A stretch of 64,000 bases of DNA, from NCBI RefSeq assembly GCF_900142925.1, contig NZ_FRCN01000002.1, forward strand, positions 620,001-684,000, given 5' to 3'. Source of the stretch: Chitinophaga sp. CF418 (GTDB taxonomy: Bacteria; Bacteroidota; Bacteroidia; Chitinophagales; Chitinophagaceae). Position 1 is the stretch's first letter. Every line of letters starts with the position of its first letter. The position numbers and the translations under genes were made by a program. The notes beneath the pieces were generated by a model that did no database searches, was not told the DNA's origin, and was given only the letters and a program-made list of their open reading frames with translations. This document shows, in pieces, positions 1-8,779 of the stretch.

Positions 1-371
1 ATGACATGGTGATGTTGAAAGATAATCATATTGATTTCGCTGGAGGTATTACGGAAGCTGTCACCAAAACAGTGGCTTACCTGCATCGTCAACAATTGCC
101 TTTACAGATAGAAGTAGAAACCCGTAACCTGGAAGATGTGAAAGAGGTACTGGCTGTCGGGCAGGTGCATCGGATCATGCTGGATAATTTCTCTCCGGCA
201 CAGATCACAGAGGCATTAACACTGATAGATGGCAGGTATGAAACAGAAGCGTCCGGTGGTATCAATCTGAGCACATTGGAGGAATATGCCAGAACCGGAG
301 TTGACTATGTCTCTGTAGGAGCTGTGATTCATCATGCAGTAAGTCTTGATCTAAGTTTAAAAGCAATCTAA
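1..371 (+). CDS. nadC: Nicotinate-nucleotide pyrophosphorylase (carboxylating), C-terminal part
   Basis: The reading frame is already open at the window edge (first full codon at position 3), so this is only the last ~122 residues. NadC transfers phosphoribosyl to quinolinate and decarboxylates it to nicotinate mononucleotide, in cytosolic de novo NAD synthesis. The visible part has family hallmarks: a (D)MVMLKDNHID stretch, the IEVETRNLEDVKE strand, MLDNFSP, and EASGGINLSTL followed by GVDYVSVGAV, all from the phosphate-binding half of the barrel. It sits 18 nt upstream of the lipid kinase gene and is probably cotranscribed with it. The identification is firm; the true start lies outside the window. 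Confidence 0.95.
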   Translation, partial: DMVMLKDNHIDFAGGITEAVTKTVAYLHRQQLPLQIEVETRNLEDVKEVLAVGQVHRIMLDNFSPAQITEALTLIDGRYETEASGGINLSTLEEYARTGVDYVSVGAVIHHAVSLDLSLKAI

Positions 372-389
372 TATCAAATATCCCTAACG

Positions 390-1274
390 TTGAGAAAGAT
401 TCTATTCATCATAAACCGGAAGGCAGGTACAGATAGAGAGAAACGCCTGGAGGGTATTATCCGGAGATATTTAACTCCGAAAGCTTTTTCTGTGGAAATA
501 ACACATCTGGAATACCTGGGGCATGGCACTGACCTGGCAAAAGCCGCAGTAGCAAATGGAACGGACACAGTAGTGGCTGTTGGCGGCGATGGCTCTATTA
601 ATGAAATTGCCCAGGGCCTGGTAGGAAGCAATACCGCCCTGGCGATCATTCCGCTGGGAAGTGGTAATGGTCTGGCAAGAGCGCTGAAGATACCATTGAA
701 GGTATCCCGTGCATTGGAAGTGATTGCCGATGGCAGGCGCCAGGCAATAGATGTGGGATATGCCAATGAATACCTGTTCCTGAGTAATGCAGGCGTGGGC
801 TTCGATGCACTCGTAGCAGATCAGTTCCGCCATAAGACCAAACGTGGTCTCTGGGGCTATGCAAAACTGGTTATAAAGAGTTTCAATAGTTATAAAGGGC
901 CCTCCTACGAAATAAATGTTGACGGCAAAAGTCTGCAGGAAAGGGCTTTTCTGCTAACAGTCGCTAACGGGAACCAGTTCGGCTACGAATTTAAACTGGC
1001 TCCTACGGCAAATGTATTTGACGGTAAACTGGACCTTTGTGTAGTACCACCGATCAAATTCCTCGGACTCATTCCAATCGGACTATATTCATTGCTGGGC
1101 AATATTGACAAGACCCGTTATATGCAACACTATACAGGGGAAACAATTGTTGTAAAAAGCAAAGAACTGCAGCATCTGCAGGTGGATGGAGATGCGGTGC
1201 CACTTAAGGAAGAGGGCAAAGTAGCTTTCCGGATCCATCCTGCCGCATTGCAGGTTATCGTTAACCGAACCTAA
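390..1274 (+). CDS. Diacylglycerol/lipid kinase family protein (DAGK catalytic domain)
   Basis: Soluble lipid kinase of the DagK/YegS type, 294 residues, expected to phosphorylate diacylglycerol or a related lipid at the inner membrane face. The N-terminal domain has the nucleotide-binding GGDGSI motif (about residues 65-70) and PLGSGNGLAR (88-97), the local form of the usual GTxND motif. The C-terminal half is the beta-rich domain ending in QVDGDAV. The frame opens with TTG at 390, and the MRKILFIINRKAG start matches the family, so TTG is accepted. It lies between nadC and the SUI1 gene with short gaps, suggesting one operon. Substrate is not determined by sequence. Confidence 0.88.
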   Translation: MRKILFIINRKAGTDREKRLEGIIRRYLTPKAFSVEITHLEYLGHGTDLAKAAVANGTDTVVAVGGDGSINEIAQGLVGSNTALAIIPLGSGNGLARALKIPLKVSRALEVIADGRRQAIDVGYANEYLFLSNAGVGFDALVADQFRHKTKRGLWGYAKLVIKSFNSYKGPSYEINVDGKSLQERAFLLTVANGNQFGYEFKLAPTANVFDGKLDLCVVPPIKFLGLIPIGLYSLLGNIDKTRYMQHYTGETIVVKSKELQHLQVDGDAVPLKEEGKVAFRIHPAALQVIVNRT

Positions 1275-1284
1275 AATTATTGCT

Positions 1285-1617
1285 ATGTCAAAGAAGAAAA
1301 CTAACACTGGCGGTATCATCTACTCCACCGATCCCGGTTTCAGGCCGGAAAGCAATGAACCGGAAGAAACAGATACCCTGCCTCCTGCTCAACAGCAGCT
1401 GCGCGTAAAACTGGACACCAAGCAACGCGCAGGTAAGGTGGTAACCCTGGTAGATGGTTTCATCGGTAAGACTGAAGACCTGGAAAAACTGGGAAAGGAA
1501 CTGAAAACGAAGTGTGGTACCGGCGGTAGTGCAAAAGACGGCCAGATCCTGATACAGGGTGATTACAAGGAGAAAGTCGTGAAATGGCTGCAGGATTGGG
1601 GTTATAAAGCGAAATAA
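1285..1617 (+). CDS. SUI1/YciH-like translation initiation factor
   Basis: A 110-residue protein with an unstructured ~45-residue N-terminus and a C-terminal SUI1/eIF1 fold: KVVTLVDGFIG, then LGKELKTKCGTGGSAKDGQILIQGDYKEKV and a final WLQDWGYKAK. The family binds the small ribosomal subunit near the P site and affects start-codon selection; its bacterial role (E. coli YciH) is less clear. It starts 10 nt after the lipid kinase stop and is followed by a strong terminator, so it is the last gene of the nadC operon. Identification is good from the GTGG(S)xKDG core. Confidence 0.9.
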   Translation: MSKKKTNTGGIIYSTDPGFRPESNEPEETDTLPPAQQQLRVKLDTKQRAGKVVTLVDGFIGKTEDLEKLGKELKTKCGTGGSAKDGQILIQGDYKEKVVKWLQDWGYKAK

Positions 1618-1655
1618 AGAAGGATAAGGATTCCTGACACAATATTTAATCAAAG

Positions 1656-1678
1656 CAGCTCCGTCAGGAGCTGTTTTT
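1656..1678 (+). terminator. Intrinsic terminator of the nadC operon
   Basis: Perfect 7-bp stem CAGCTCC / GGAGCTG with a GTCA loop, followed by five T. It lies 39 nt after the SUI1 stop codon. It is close enough to the end of the convergent AraC gene to stop read-through from that side as well. Confidence 0.85.
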
Positions 1679-1736
1679 GTATAGACCAATGTTGTTAACT
1701 ACATATCGGGTTGGAGATAGCGCCTGATTCCCCGTT

Positions 1737-2681
1737 TTATAGAGTTCTGAATGTATGCGGCGTATGCCCTGTCTGGCTTTTAAAGAAGTGAGAAAAACTG
1801 GCGGGTTCCTCAAACCCCAGGCAATGCGCGATAATGGCAATAGGCCACTCGGTATGCAGCAGCAGTAATCTTGCTTCCAGTAGTATCCGCTGGCGGATAT
1901 GCTCGCTGGTGGTACGGCCTGTGACTCTTTTTACAGTTGCATTCAGATGATTAGGGTGCACGTTCAGGGTCAGTGCAAAATCGCCAGCTGTTTTCAGCTG
2001 TAGTTGCTCCTGTTCTGAAGTGATTGGGAACTGCTTTTCCAGGGTATCTGTGAAACGTTCTGCGAGTAACTGTGCTGTAGTGAGTGTGCGCTGAGGCACA
2101 AATTCATTCACGCCGATTCTTTTAGACTCCAGCAATAATAGCTGGAGATAGATGGTGATGGCTTCCAGGCGGTAAGCATCACCTTCCATATTCTCTTTAC
2201 GTAGTCGCTCAAAAAGTTGCAGCATATATTCTCCCTGCTGTTCAGTCAAACTGAGCACAGGGTTAGTGCCGGTCTGGAACAGCGGATGATGTAACAGTTC
2301 ATCGCGGTAGCGGCGCTCTGTTTCAAAGAGGTGTTCAGTAAACATGCAATAATAGCCATCCTGTTCTCCTTCCGGCTGCCAGGTCTTTACCTCCAGCGGA
2401 TTGACAAACACCATGGCAGGCGCCTTGATAACATAGGTACGTTCTCCCAGGGTCAGTATACCCCCGCCTTTCGTGATAAGGGAAATTTTATAGTAATCCC
2501 TTCTGCTGGCAGAGATATATTCCCTGCAAGGATTGGTAGAACGGGAATGAATGGAAAAAGTACTCTTTGCCGGTACCTTTGGCAGGTTCTCCTGCCCAAC
2601 ACTTACCTGTGAAAGATCATCGCTGATTTTGAGCTCTTTACGATGAACAGATCTGTTATTTTTACTGTTTACGGAGGACAT
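1737..2681 (-). CDS. AraC family transcriptional regulator
   Basis: A 314-residue regulator. The N-terminal half looks like a cupin-type ligand domain (LITKGGGILTLGERTYVI, then PAMVFVNPLEVKTWQ). The C-terminal ~100 residues form the double helix-turn-helix: LKTAGDFALTLNVHPNHLNATVK for the first and IAIIAHCLGFEEPASFSHFFKSQTGHTPHTFR for the second, the latter being the classical AraC signature. It is transcribed away from the GT39 gene across a 370-bp gap. Target genes and ligand cannot be read from the sequence. Confident to family level only. Confidence 0.93.
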   Translation of the reverse strand: MSSVNSKNNRSVHRKELKISDDLSQVSVGQENLPKVPAKSTFSIHSRSTNPCREYISASRRDYYKISLITKGGGILTLGERTYVIKAPAMVFVNPLEVKTWQPEGEQDGYYCMFTEHLFETERRYRDELLHHPLFQTGTNPVLSLTEQQGEYMLQLFERLRKENMEGDAYRLEAITIYLQLLLLESKRIGVNEFVPQRTLTTAQLLAERFTDTLEKQFPITSEQEQLQLKTAGDFALTLNVHPNHLNATVKRVTGRTTSEHIRQRILLEARLLLLHTEWPIAIIAHCLGFEEPASFSHFFKSQTGHTPHTFRTL

Positions 2682-2962
2682 GTAGTAAAATTACAAAAAG
2701 AGGAATGCTAACGATATGCTAATGTAACCGCATGTGGAAGATGGCATGATGTGCGGAAATATGGCGGGTTAGATGGTTGAAGCAAGGGTTAAGGGTAGGC
2801 TCTTTGTAGCAAAGTTGCAATTTTTGATTTGATAAATTAACAAATATTTCACAACTTGGACTTAACCTTTATCAACCAAAATCTTGTTCTCATCAACTGG
2901 TCTTTTTGATGAACTGCCTATTTAACCAACTATCTGTGTGCAGTACAAGATTATATTATAAC

Positions 2963-3029
2963 GGATTACATGTTATCATACCCTTACCTATGAGCTGTAG
3001 CGATGATAACATGTAATCCTTCTTTTTTT
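2963..3029 (+). terminator. 17-bp perfect inverted repeat with T-tract in the leader of the GT39 gene
   Basis: Arms GGATTACATGTTATCAT (2963-2979) and ATGATAACATGTAATCC (3003-3019) are perfectly complementary across a 23-nt loop and run into TTCTTTTTTT. The shape is that of an intrinsic terminator, yet the nearest upstream gene points away, so no known plus-strand gene ends here. It may be a leader attenuator of the downstream glycosyltransferase or the end of an unannotated small RNA. The rest of the 2682-3051 gap is AT-rich, with no ORF or clear promoter. Confidence 0.6.
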
Positions 3030-3051
3030 AATCTGATATCTCAGCCTCCTG

Positions 3052-4590
3052 ATGCCCAGACGTTCTTATCTGTTACTGATACTATTCCTGTTATTCAAGC
3101 TGGTATTCCATTTTCTGATCGTTCACCCCGCATATGACCTTCATAGGGATGAATTCCTGCATCTTGATCAGGCCAATCACCTGGCGGCAGGCTACCTGTC
3201 AGTTCCACCTTTTACGGCTTTCCTCTCCCTGCTTATTAAGTGGCTGGGAGGTGGGGTATTCTGGGTGAGATTCTTTCCGGCCTTATTTGGTGCTTTGACA
3301 ATGTTGGTGATATGGAAGCTGATTGAATTGCTGAAGGGAGGATGGTATGCGCAGATATTTGCAGCCGTTGTATTTATCTGTTCTGCCATGTCAAGAATTA
3401 ACATGCTATATCAGCCTAACAGTTTTGATGTGTTTAGCTGGACACTGGTGTTTTACTTGCTGATACTTTATATAAAAAATGAAGCATCATACCTGCTGTT
3501 GTGGCTTGGAGCTGTAATAGGGCTTGCCTTCCTGAACAAATACAATATTCTCTTCCTGGCTGTGGGTTTGTTGCCTGCCTTGCTGATCTCTTCCCAGCGG
3601 AAAATTTTCCTGAATAAATACCTGTATGGCGGTTTGTTGATAGCATTACTGCTGGCGACGCCCAATGTGATCTGGCAAATCAGGAATGGCATGCCTGTTA
3701 TTCACCACATGAAAGAGCTGGCAAGCACCCAGCTGGTGAATGTGGCACGTTCGGGTTTTATGATAGAGCAGCTGTTATTCTTCCTTTTTGGAACGCTGGT
3801 ATGGGGAGCAGCTTTGGCTGGGTTTGCGAGGTATGAGTCCTTTAAGCCTTACCGTTTTATAGGATGGGCATTCCTGTTCGTGATGGCGTTGTTTGTCTAC
3901 CTAAGGGCCAAGCCTTATTATGCATTGGGGCTTTATCCAGTGCTGATCGCTTTTGGAAGTGTTTATTGGGAGCATATCTTTTCCAAACGAAGGTCATTGA
4001 ATGCCTGGCTCCGGTGGCTATGCCTACCATTGATCATGGCACCAACGCTGCTACTTTTCAGGATGATTTTCCCGGTAATGGAACCTCATAACCTGGAACG
4101 GTCTATGAACGAGCGGAGGCGGGAAATTTTTGCAAAATGGGAGGATGGAAAAGTCCATTCCATGCCGCAGGATTTTGCCGATATGCTTGGCTGGCGGGAA
4201 CTGGCTGGCTTGGTAGTACAGGCCTATGAAAAAGTGCCGATGAATGAGCGAAGAAACACACTGATCCTTTGTGACAATTATGGTCAGGCGGGGGCTATAA
4301 ATTACTATGCCGGCAGAGAAGTCAGCCCTGCCATTACCTTCAATGCCGATTATGTGTTCTGGTTTCCACCTAACGATACCCTGCATTATCTGATCATAGT
4401 AGGAGATGGCCTGGGAGAACATGTTCGGAAATATGCGTCCGCCTATACCAAAACCGGACAGATCAGTCATCCGCTGGCACGGGAATATGGTACCGGGGTT
4501 TATTTTGTGCAGGGAATTTCTCCCCTTTTTCCGGGAAAGTTAAAGCAGTGGCAGCTGGAAGAGCAAGCCTCCTTCAGAGCCTGGAAATAG
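3052..4590 (+). CDS. Glycosyltransferase family 39-type membrane protein (ArnT/PMT-like)
   Basis: A 512-residue integral membrane protein with about 10-12 hydrophobic segments in the first ~345 residues and a soluble C-terminal domain. The first periplasmic loop has HRDEFLHLDQ (residues 31-40), the acidic motif typical of GT39 enzymes that use polyprenyl-phosphate sugar donors, followed by PPFTAFL. LNKYNILFL near 160 is also family-like. It would transfer a sugar from an undecaprenyl carrier to lipid or protein on the periplasmic face. The acceptor is unknown and no glycan operon surrounds it. The ATG at 3052 lies 23 nt beyond the T-tract of the upstream hairpin. It ends 1 nt before convergent birA. 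Confidence 0.85.
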   Translation: MPRRSYLLLILFLLFKLVFHFLIVHPAYDLHRDEFLHLDQANHLAAGYLSVPPFTAFLSLLIKWLGGGVFWVRFFPALFGALTMLVIWKLIELLKGGWYAQIFAAVVFICSAMSRINMLYQPNSFDVFSWTLVFYLLILYIKNEASYLLLWLGAVIGLAFLNKYNILFLAVGLLPALLISSQRKIFLNKYLYGGLLIALLLATPNVIWQIRNGMPVIHHMKELASTQLVNVARSGFMIEQLLFFLFGTLVWGAALAGFARYESFKPYRFIGWAFLFVMALFVYLRAKPYYALGLYPVLIAFGSVYWEHIFSKRRSLNAWLRWLCLPLIMAPTLLLFRMIFPVMEPHNLERSMNERRREIFAKWEDGKVHSMPQDFADMLGWRELAGLVVQAYEKVPMNERRNTLILCDNYGQAGAINYYAGREVSPAITFNADYVFWFPPNDTLHYLIIVGDGLGEHVRKYASAYTKTGQISHPLAREYGTGVYFVQGISPLFPGKLKQWQLEEQASFRAWK

Positions 4591-4591
4591 G

Positions 4592-5371
4592 TCATTTTAC
4601 GATAATGAACTCCACCTCGCCAAATCCCAGCTGTAGTACTTCTCCGTCTTTTTCGAGGCATAATTTACCGTCAGAGAGCACATCGCGGATGATGCCTTCA
4701 AAATACTCCCCGTTCATGCGGTAGGTGCCAGATTGTCCAAAGCGGAAGAGTTTACTTTTATACGCTTCCAGCAGGCTGTCATAATGAGCAGGATGGAGTA
4801 GTTTCAATCTCTCATTGAGGCAGGCACAGAGGTCGCGGGTCAGCTCAATGGCGTCCCAGGTTTTACCGGTGATCTGTTTAAGGGATACAGGGTTGGGAAG
4901 GTGTCCGGGGAAGACTGTCTGATTGATGTTTATACCCATGCCTGTAATGGCATATTGCCATGTATTGCCACGCAATACATTTTCGATCAGGATGCCTCCT
5001 GCCTTTCTGTCACGCCAGTAAATATCATTGCTCCATTTGATAGCGGTTTCATCACCGGCGTATTTGCTGAACCAGTCGTAGACACCGAGAGCTACTGCTG
5101 CACTTAGCATGAATTGTCTGGAAAGTGGCAGCATACCGGGTTGCAGGGCGATAGTCAGTATGATGTTTTCTCCTGGCGGGGATAACCACTGCTTGCCGCG
5201 TTGTCCTTTTCCTGCTGTTTGCTCCATGGCAAACCAGGCCGTACCGGGTGTCACCTGCCCTGTATTTACCTGCTCCATGGCATAGTTATTGGTGCTGTCT
5301 ACTGTGTCTAAAATGTATAATGGCTGTCCGATCACGGGAAAATTCTTTTCTGATTTACTTTGACGCAGCAA
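4592..5371 (-). CDS. birA: Biotin-[acetyl-CoA-carboxylase] ligase, catalytic-only
   Basis: Activates biotin to biotinyl-AMP and transfers it to the carboxylase carrier protein. Motifs: TVDSTNNYA (24-31), GKGQRGKQW (54-62, the biotinyl-AMP loop, normally GRGRRGR.W), IKWSNDIYW and RKAGGILIE with the catalytic-type lysine near 123. It has 259 residues and no N-terminal winged helix, so it is an enzyme without the repressor function of E. coli BirA. The frame opens at TTG 5371, but that codon lies inside a 12-bp palindrome (5351-5380). A GTG at 5335 (giving V-I-G-Q-P) is an equally good start. Convergent with the GT39 gene and divergent from rsfS. Confidence 0.93.
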   Translation of the reverse strand: MLRQSKSEKNFPVIGQPLYILDTVDSTNNYAMEQVNTGQVTPGTAWFAMEQTAGKGQRGKQWLSPPGENIILTIALQPGMLPLSRQFMLSAAVALGVYDWFSKYAGDETAIKWSNDIYWRDRKAGGILIENVLRGNTWQYAITGMGININQTVFPGHLPNPVSLKQITGKTWDAIELTRDLCACLNERLKLLHPAHYDSLLEAYKSKLFRFGQSGTYRMNGEYFEGIIRDVLSDGKLCLEKDGEVLQLGFGEVEFIIVK

Positions 5372-5380
5372 AGTAAATCA
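5351..5380. repeat. 12-bp perfect inverted repeat at the birA start
   Basis: TGATTTACTTTG (5351-5362) and CAAAGTAAATCA (5369-5380) are exact reverse complements with a 6-nt spacer. The element overlaps the TTG start of birA. If the GTG at 5335 is used, it lies in the leader. Either an operator or an mRNA hairpin that would mask initiation. Confidence 0.6.
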
Positions 5381-5485
5381 TTTTATCTTTTTCTTAACAT
5401 TCGGGCAGGCGCCAGCAGGAGAGCAAGGTATTAGACAAGTGTATGATTTATAGGCGTTAAAGTCCCGCATATCATGGATTATTAC

Positions 5486-5500
5486 ATATTGTAACAATAT
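5486..5500. promoter_or_regulatory. 15-bp palindrome between birA and rsfS
   Basis: ATATTGT-A-ACAATAT is a perfect odd-length palindrome in the 205-bp divergent gap, about 35 nt upstream of a TAATTTTG (-7-like) box at 5533-5540. Its size and symmetry suit a dimeric repressor site. No binding protein can be named. Confidence 0.35.
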
Positions 5501-5576
5501 CACCTTCCGGCGTTTATTTGCTCCTTCTTTAGTAATTTTGACAATTAAAGATTATTTTTAACCAAAAGAGATTTTA

Positions 5577-5984
5577 TTGGCACCCTTAACCGTTCTGAGT
5601 ACGAGAAAGAAAGCGTTAACACGCTTGAGTAGAGAAAGCGAGATTTTTTCCACCATCATCAAGGCCATCCAGGAGAAAAAGGGAGAGAATATTGTTTCCC
5701 TGGATCTGCGCCAGATTCCTGAAGCTGTGGCTGATTTCTTTGTAATATGTGAGGCTAACTCCAATACACAGGTGAGGGCTATAGCCGACTTCGTGGAAGA
5801 CCAGGTGTCGCAGCACATCGGCGAGCAGCCTTACAAGCACGAGGGTTTTACCGCACAACAATGGATACTGGTAGATTATGTGAATGTTGTGGTGCATGTA
5901 TTCCAACCTGAAACCAGACAGTTCTATAGTCTGGAGGACATGTGGAGTGATGCAGAACGAATGGAGCATAATGATACAAACTAA
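5577..5984 (+). CDS. rsfS: Ribosome silencing factor
   Basis: A 135-residue RsfS/Iojap family protein. It binds uL14 on the 50S subunit and blocks subunit joining when nutrients are short. Seen: IIKAIQEKKGENIVSLDLRQIPEAVADFFVICEANSNTQVRAIADFV (core alpha/beta domain) and EGFTAQQWILVDYVNVVVHVFQPETRQFYSLEDMWSDAE, the diagnostic C-terminal block. It opens with TTG at 5577 after an A-rich stretch, with a TAATTTTG box 37 nt upstream. It is followed 46 nt later by ftsH, a pairing common in Bacteroidota as far as I recall. Confidence 0.93.
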   Translation: MAPLTVLSTRKKALTRLSRESEIFSTIIKAIQEKKGENIVSLDLRQIPEAVADFFVICEANSNTQVRAIADFVEDQVSQHIGEQPYKHEGFTAQQWILVDYVNVVVHVFQPETRQFYSLEDMWSDAERMEHNDTN

Positions 5985-6030
5985 TAACTTTTAACTATTA
6001 CCGACATCCTTAAAAAAGGATCGTAAGATT

Positions 6031-8052
6031 ATGGAAAGAGGCAACAACTTCAACAAGGGAGACAAATCGCCAAAGAAAGGACCAAAGTTCAATATATACT
6101 GGGTTTATGCCTTTATCGGGGTAGCCTTGCTGGCAATGAACTTTTTTAACTTCGGTGCCCAGCCCAAAGAGCTAAGTTTCCAGGAATTCCTGGTGAATTA
6201 CCTGAAACCAGGTGATGTGGATAAGCTGGTGGTGGTGAATAAAAAATCGGTAGAGGTTTACATAAAGAAGGAAAGACTGAATGAGTCTAAATTCGATAAA
6301 GTATCCAAAGGCCGTTTCGGCGCTGCTAATCAGGGTCCTCACTTCCGCTTCAGCATAGGTAGCGAAGAAAGCTTCAAGGCTGATATGGACAAGGCCCAGG
6401 CAAACACACCACTCGAAGACCAGGTGAAAGTGATCTATGAGGACAGACAGGGATGGTTCGAACCATTTATCCAGTTACTGTTACCATTAGTGTTGCTGAT
6501 TGGACTGTGGGTACTGCTGATGCGTAAAATGGGTGGTCCTGCCGGTGGCAGTGGCGGCCCAGGTGGCATCTTCAACATTGGTAAATCCAAAGCCACCCTT
6601 TTCGATAAAGGTACCCGTGTAAATATCACTTTCAGTGATGTGGCTGGTCTGGATGAGGCGAAAGTGGAAGTGATGGAAATCGTTGATTTCCTGAAAAATC
6701 CAAAGAAATATACCGCGCTGGGTGGTAAGATCCCTAAGGGCGCCCTGCTGGTAGGCCCTCCGGGTACCGGTAAGACCTTGCTGGCGAAAGCAATGGCAGG
6801 TGAAGCCCAGGTACCATTCTTCTCAATGTCCGGTTCTGATTTCGTTGAATTGTTTGTGGGTGTAGGTGCAAGCCGTGTGCGTGACCTGTTCAAGCAGGCC
6901 CGTGAAAAAGCGCCTTGTATCATCTTCATCGACGAAATTGACGCAATTGGCCGTGCAAGGGGTAAGAACGTAATGATGAGCAATGATGAGCGTGAGAACA
7001 CCCTGAACCAGTTGCTGGTAGAAATGGATGGTTTCGGTACCGATAGCGGTATCATCATTCTGGCTGCCACCAACCGTCCGGATGTACTGGATACAGCGTT
7101 GCTGCGTCCCGGCCGTTTCGACCGTCAGATCTCCATCGATAAACCAGACCTGGTAGGTCGTGAGTCTATCTTTGACGTGCACCTGAAACCGATCAAGACT
7201 TCTCCAAACCTGGATATCAAGAAACTGGCTTCCATGACACCCGGTTTTGCCGGCGCCGATATTGCTAACGTATGTAACGAAGCTGCCCTGATCGCTGCCC
7301 GTAAAGGCAAAACGGAAGTAGAAATGGAAGACTTCAATGACGCGGTTGACAGGGTAATTGGCGGTCTGGAAAAGAAAAACAAGATCATTTCCCCTGAAGA
7401 GAAAGAAGTGATCGCATACCATGAAGCTGGTCACGCTATCTGTGGCTGGTACCTGGAGCATGCTAATCCGCTGGTGAAAGTGACGATCGTTCCCCGTGGT
7501 GTAGCGGCATTAGGTTACGCGCAATATCTGCCGAAAGAACAATACCTCTACAATACCGAACAGCTGCTGGATGATATCTGTATGACCCTTGGCGGCCGTG
7601 CAGTGGAAGACATCGTTTTTGGTAAAGTATCCACCGGTGCCCAGAATGACCTGCAGGTGATCACCCGTATGGCCTATGCAATGGTAACTGTGTATGGTAT
7701 GAACGATAAAGTTGGTAATGTGTCCTTCTACGATCCGAACAGCGATCAGGCATTTACCAAACCTTATTCCGAAGAGACAGCTAAAATGATCGATGAGGAA
7801 GTTCGCCTGTTGATCGAGAAAGCATATATCCGTACCAAGAACCTGCTGACCGATAAGCTGGAAAATGTGAAAGCGCTGGCGCAGGAACTGCTGAAAAAAG
7901 AAGTATTGTACCAGGCAGACCTGGAAAGACTGATCGGTAAACGTCCATGGGATGTACACCGTGAGCATATCGCCAATAAGGAAGGTATGACCACAGATGG
8001 CGTACACCCGGCTGATATCATCAATCCTTCTCCTACTCCTGCTAATGCGTAA
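6031..8052 (+). CDS. ftsH: ATP-dependent zinc metalloprotease FtsH
   Basis: Membrane-anchored AAA+ protease of 673 residues that degrades misfolded membrane and short-lived cytosolic proteins. Order: cytosolic basic N-terminus, TM1 (~24-42), periplasmic domain, TM2 (~146-165), a glycine-rich linker, then the AAA module with GPPGTGKT (242-249, Walker A), IIFIDE (297-302, Walker B) and RPGRFDRQI (second region of homology). The protease domain carries the zinc motif HEAGH (464-468). All key residues are present and length is normal. The TAA stop lies 6 nt before the LUD gene, so the two are surely cotranscribed. Confidence 0.98.
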   Translation: MERGNNFNKGDKSPKKGPKFNIYWVYAFIGVALLAMNFFNFGAQPKELSFQEFLVNYLKPGDVDKLVVVNKKSVEVYIKKERLNESKFDKVSKGRFGAANQGPHFRFSIGSEESFKADMDKAQANTPLEDQVKVIYEDRQGWFEPFIQLLLPLVLLIGLWVLLMRKMGGPAGGSGGPGGIFNIGKSKATLFDKGTRVNITFSDVAGLDEAKVEVMEIVDFLKNPKKYTALGGKIPKGALLVGPPGTGKTLLAKAMAGEAQVPFFSMSGSDFVELFVGVGASRVRDLFKQAREKAPCIIFIDEIDAIGRARGKNVMMSNDERENTLNQLLVEMDGFGTDSGIIILAATNRPDVLDTALLRPGRFDRQISIDKPDLVGRESIFDVHLKPIKTSPNLDIKKLASMTPGFAGADIANVCNEAALIAARKGKTEVEMEDFNDAVDRVIGGLEKKNKIISPEEKEVIAYHEAGHAICGWYLEHANPLVKVTIVPRGVAALGYAQYLPKEQYLYNTEQLLDDICMTLGGRAVEDIVFGKVSTGAQNDLQVITRMAYAMVTVYGMNDKVGNVSFYDPNSDQAFTKPYSEETAKMIDEEVRLLIEKAYIRTKNLLTDKLENVKALAQELLKKEVLYQADLERLIGKRPWDVHREHIANKEGMTTDGVHPADIINPSPTPANA

Positions 8053-8058
8053 GCTGAT

Positions 8059-8694
8059 ATGAAAATATCTCCTGCCAAGGAAAATATTCTCAAAAGAGTG
8101 AGAAATGCATTGAGCCAATCGGTGCAGTTGCCCTTCCCCAATTCGGAGGGCAACAGTTCCGTTTTTGTGAAAGAGCATGATGGCCTGGAGATGAAGTTTG
8201 CAGAGGAGTTTGCCCGTTTACAGGGGAAGTTCATTTTCTGCACCAGCAGGAATGAGCTGTTGGACAATCTGCTCGCTTTGGTTGCTTCCCGGGAATGGGA
8301 AGACGTACATTGTCAGACGCCTTCCATAATGAAGGATTTCCAGTTGCAGCAATTTCCCTTTATCAACAAAGGAGATATGCATACCGCAGCAGCTGCGATC
8401 ACAGATTGCGAGCTGCTGGTAGCGCGTACAGGCACCATGGTGCTGAGCGCTGCGCAACCATCCGGCAGAGCATTGCCGGTATATACACCGGTACATATTG
8501 TGATAGCTTACACGCACCAGCTGGTATTCGATCTGAAAGATGCAATAGCCCGTCTAAAAGACAAGTACCAGGGAGAGCTGCCATCGTCGATACACTTTGC
8601 TTCCGGTCCCAGTCGTACCGCAGATATTGAAAAAACACTGGTGGTAGGTATACATGGACCCCGCGAAGTATATGTGTTCCTGGTAGATGAATGA
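8059..8694 (+). CDS. LUD domain protein (LutC/YkgG-like)
   Basis: A 211-residue LUD-fold protein. In other bacteria LutC is the small subunit of the LutABC L-lactate oxidation complex. Seen: KENILKRVRNALSQ near the start and, in the second half, AAITDCELLVARTGTMVLSAAQPSGRALPVYTPVHIVIA, which matches the family's conserved (S)xxLIAxTGT block, then SGPSRTADIEKTLVVGIHGP. No lutA or lutB genes are adjacent. Instead it follows ftsH by 6 nt, an arrangement I recall from other Bacteroidota, so a role other than lactate use is quite possible. A strong terminator follows. Confidence 0.88.
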   Translation: MKISPAKENILKRVRNALSQSVQLPFPNSEGNSSVFVKEHDGLEMKFAEEFARLQGKFIFCTSRNELLDNLLALVASREWEDVHCQTPSIMKDFQLQQFPFINKGDMHTAAAAITDCELLVARTGTMVLSAAQPSGRALPVYTPVHIVIAYTHQLVFDLKDAIARLKDKYQGELPSSIHFASGPSRTADIEKTLVVGIHGPREVYVFLVDE

Positions 8695-8720
8695 ATTATT
8701 AATTGTTAAGCATATTTAAG

Positions 8721-8753
8721 CAGCGCGTGATCCTCATCATGCGCTGTTCTTTT
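8721..8753 (+). terminator. Intrinsic terminator of the rsfS-ftsH-LUD operon
   Basis: CAGCGCGTGA (8721-8730) pairs with TCATGCGCTG (8737-8746), including one G-T pair, over a TCCTCA loop, followed by TTCTTTT. It ends only 2 nt before the first in-frame ATG of the next ORF, which argues for a later start of that gene. Confidence 0.85.
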
Positions 8754-8779
8754 AAATGATTATGTTATACCGGCTCGCT

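Noticed and set aside
6435..7073. 212-residue minus-strand ORF
   Set aside because: Antisense shadow of ftsH; low-complexity Ser/Pro-rich translation and no family features.
7510..8178. 222-residue minus-strand ORF across the ftsH end and LUD start
   Set aside because: Lies opposite two confidently identified genes; His/Phe/Ile-rich shadow translation.
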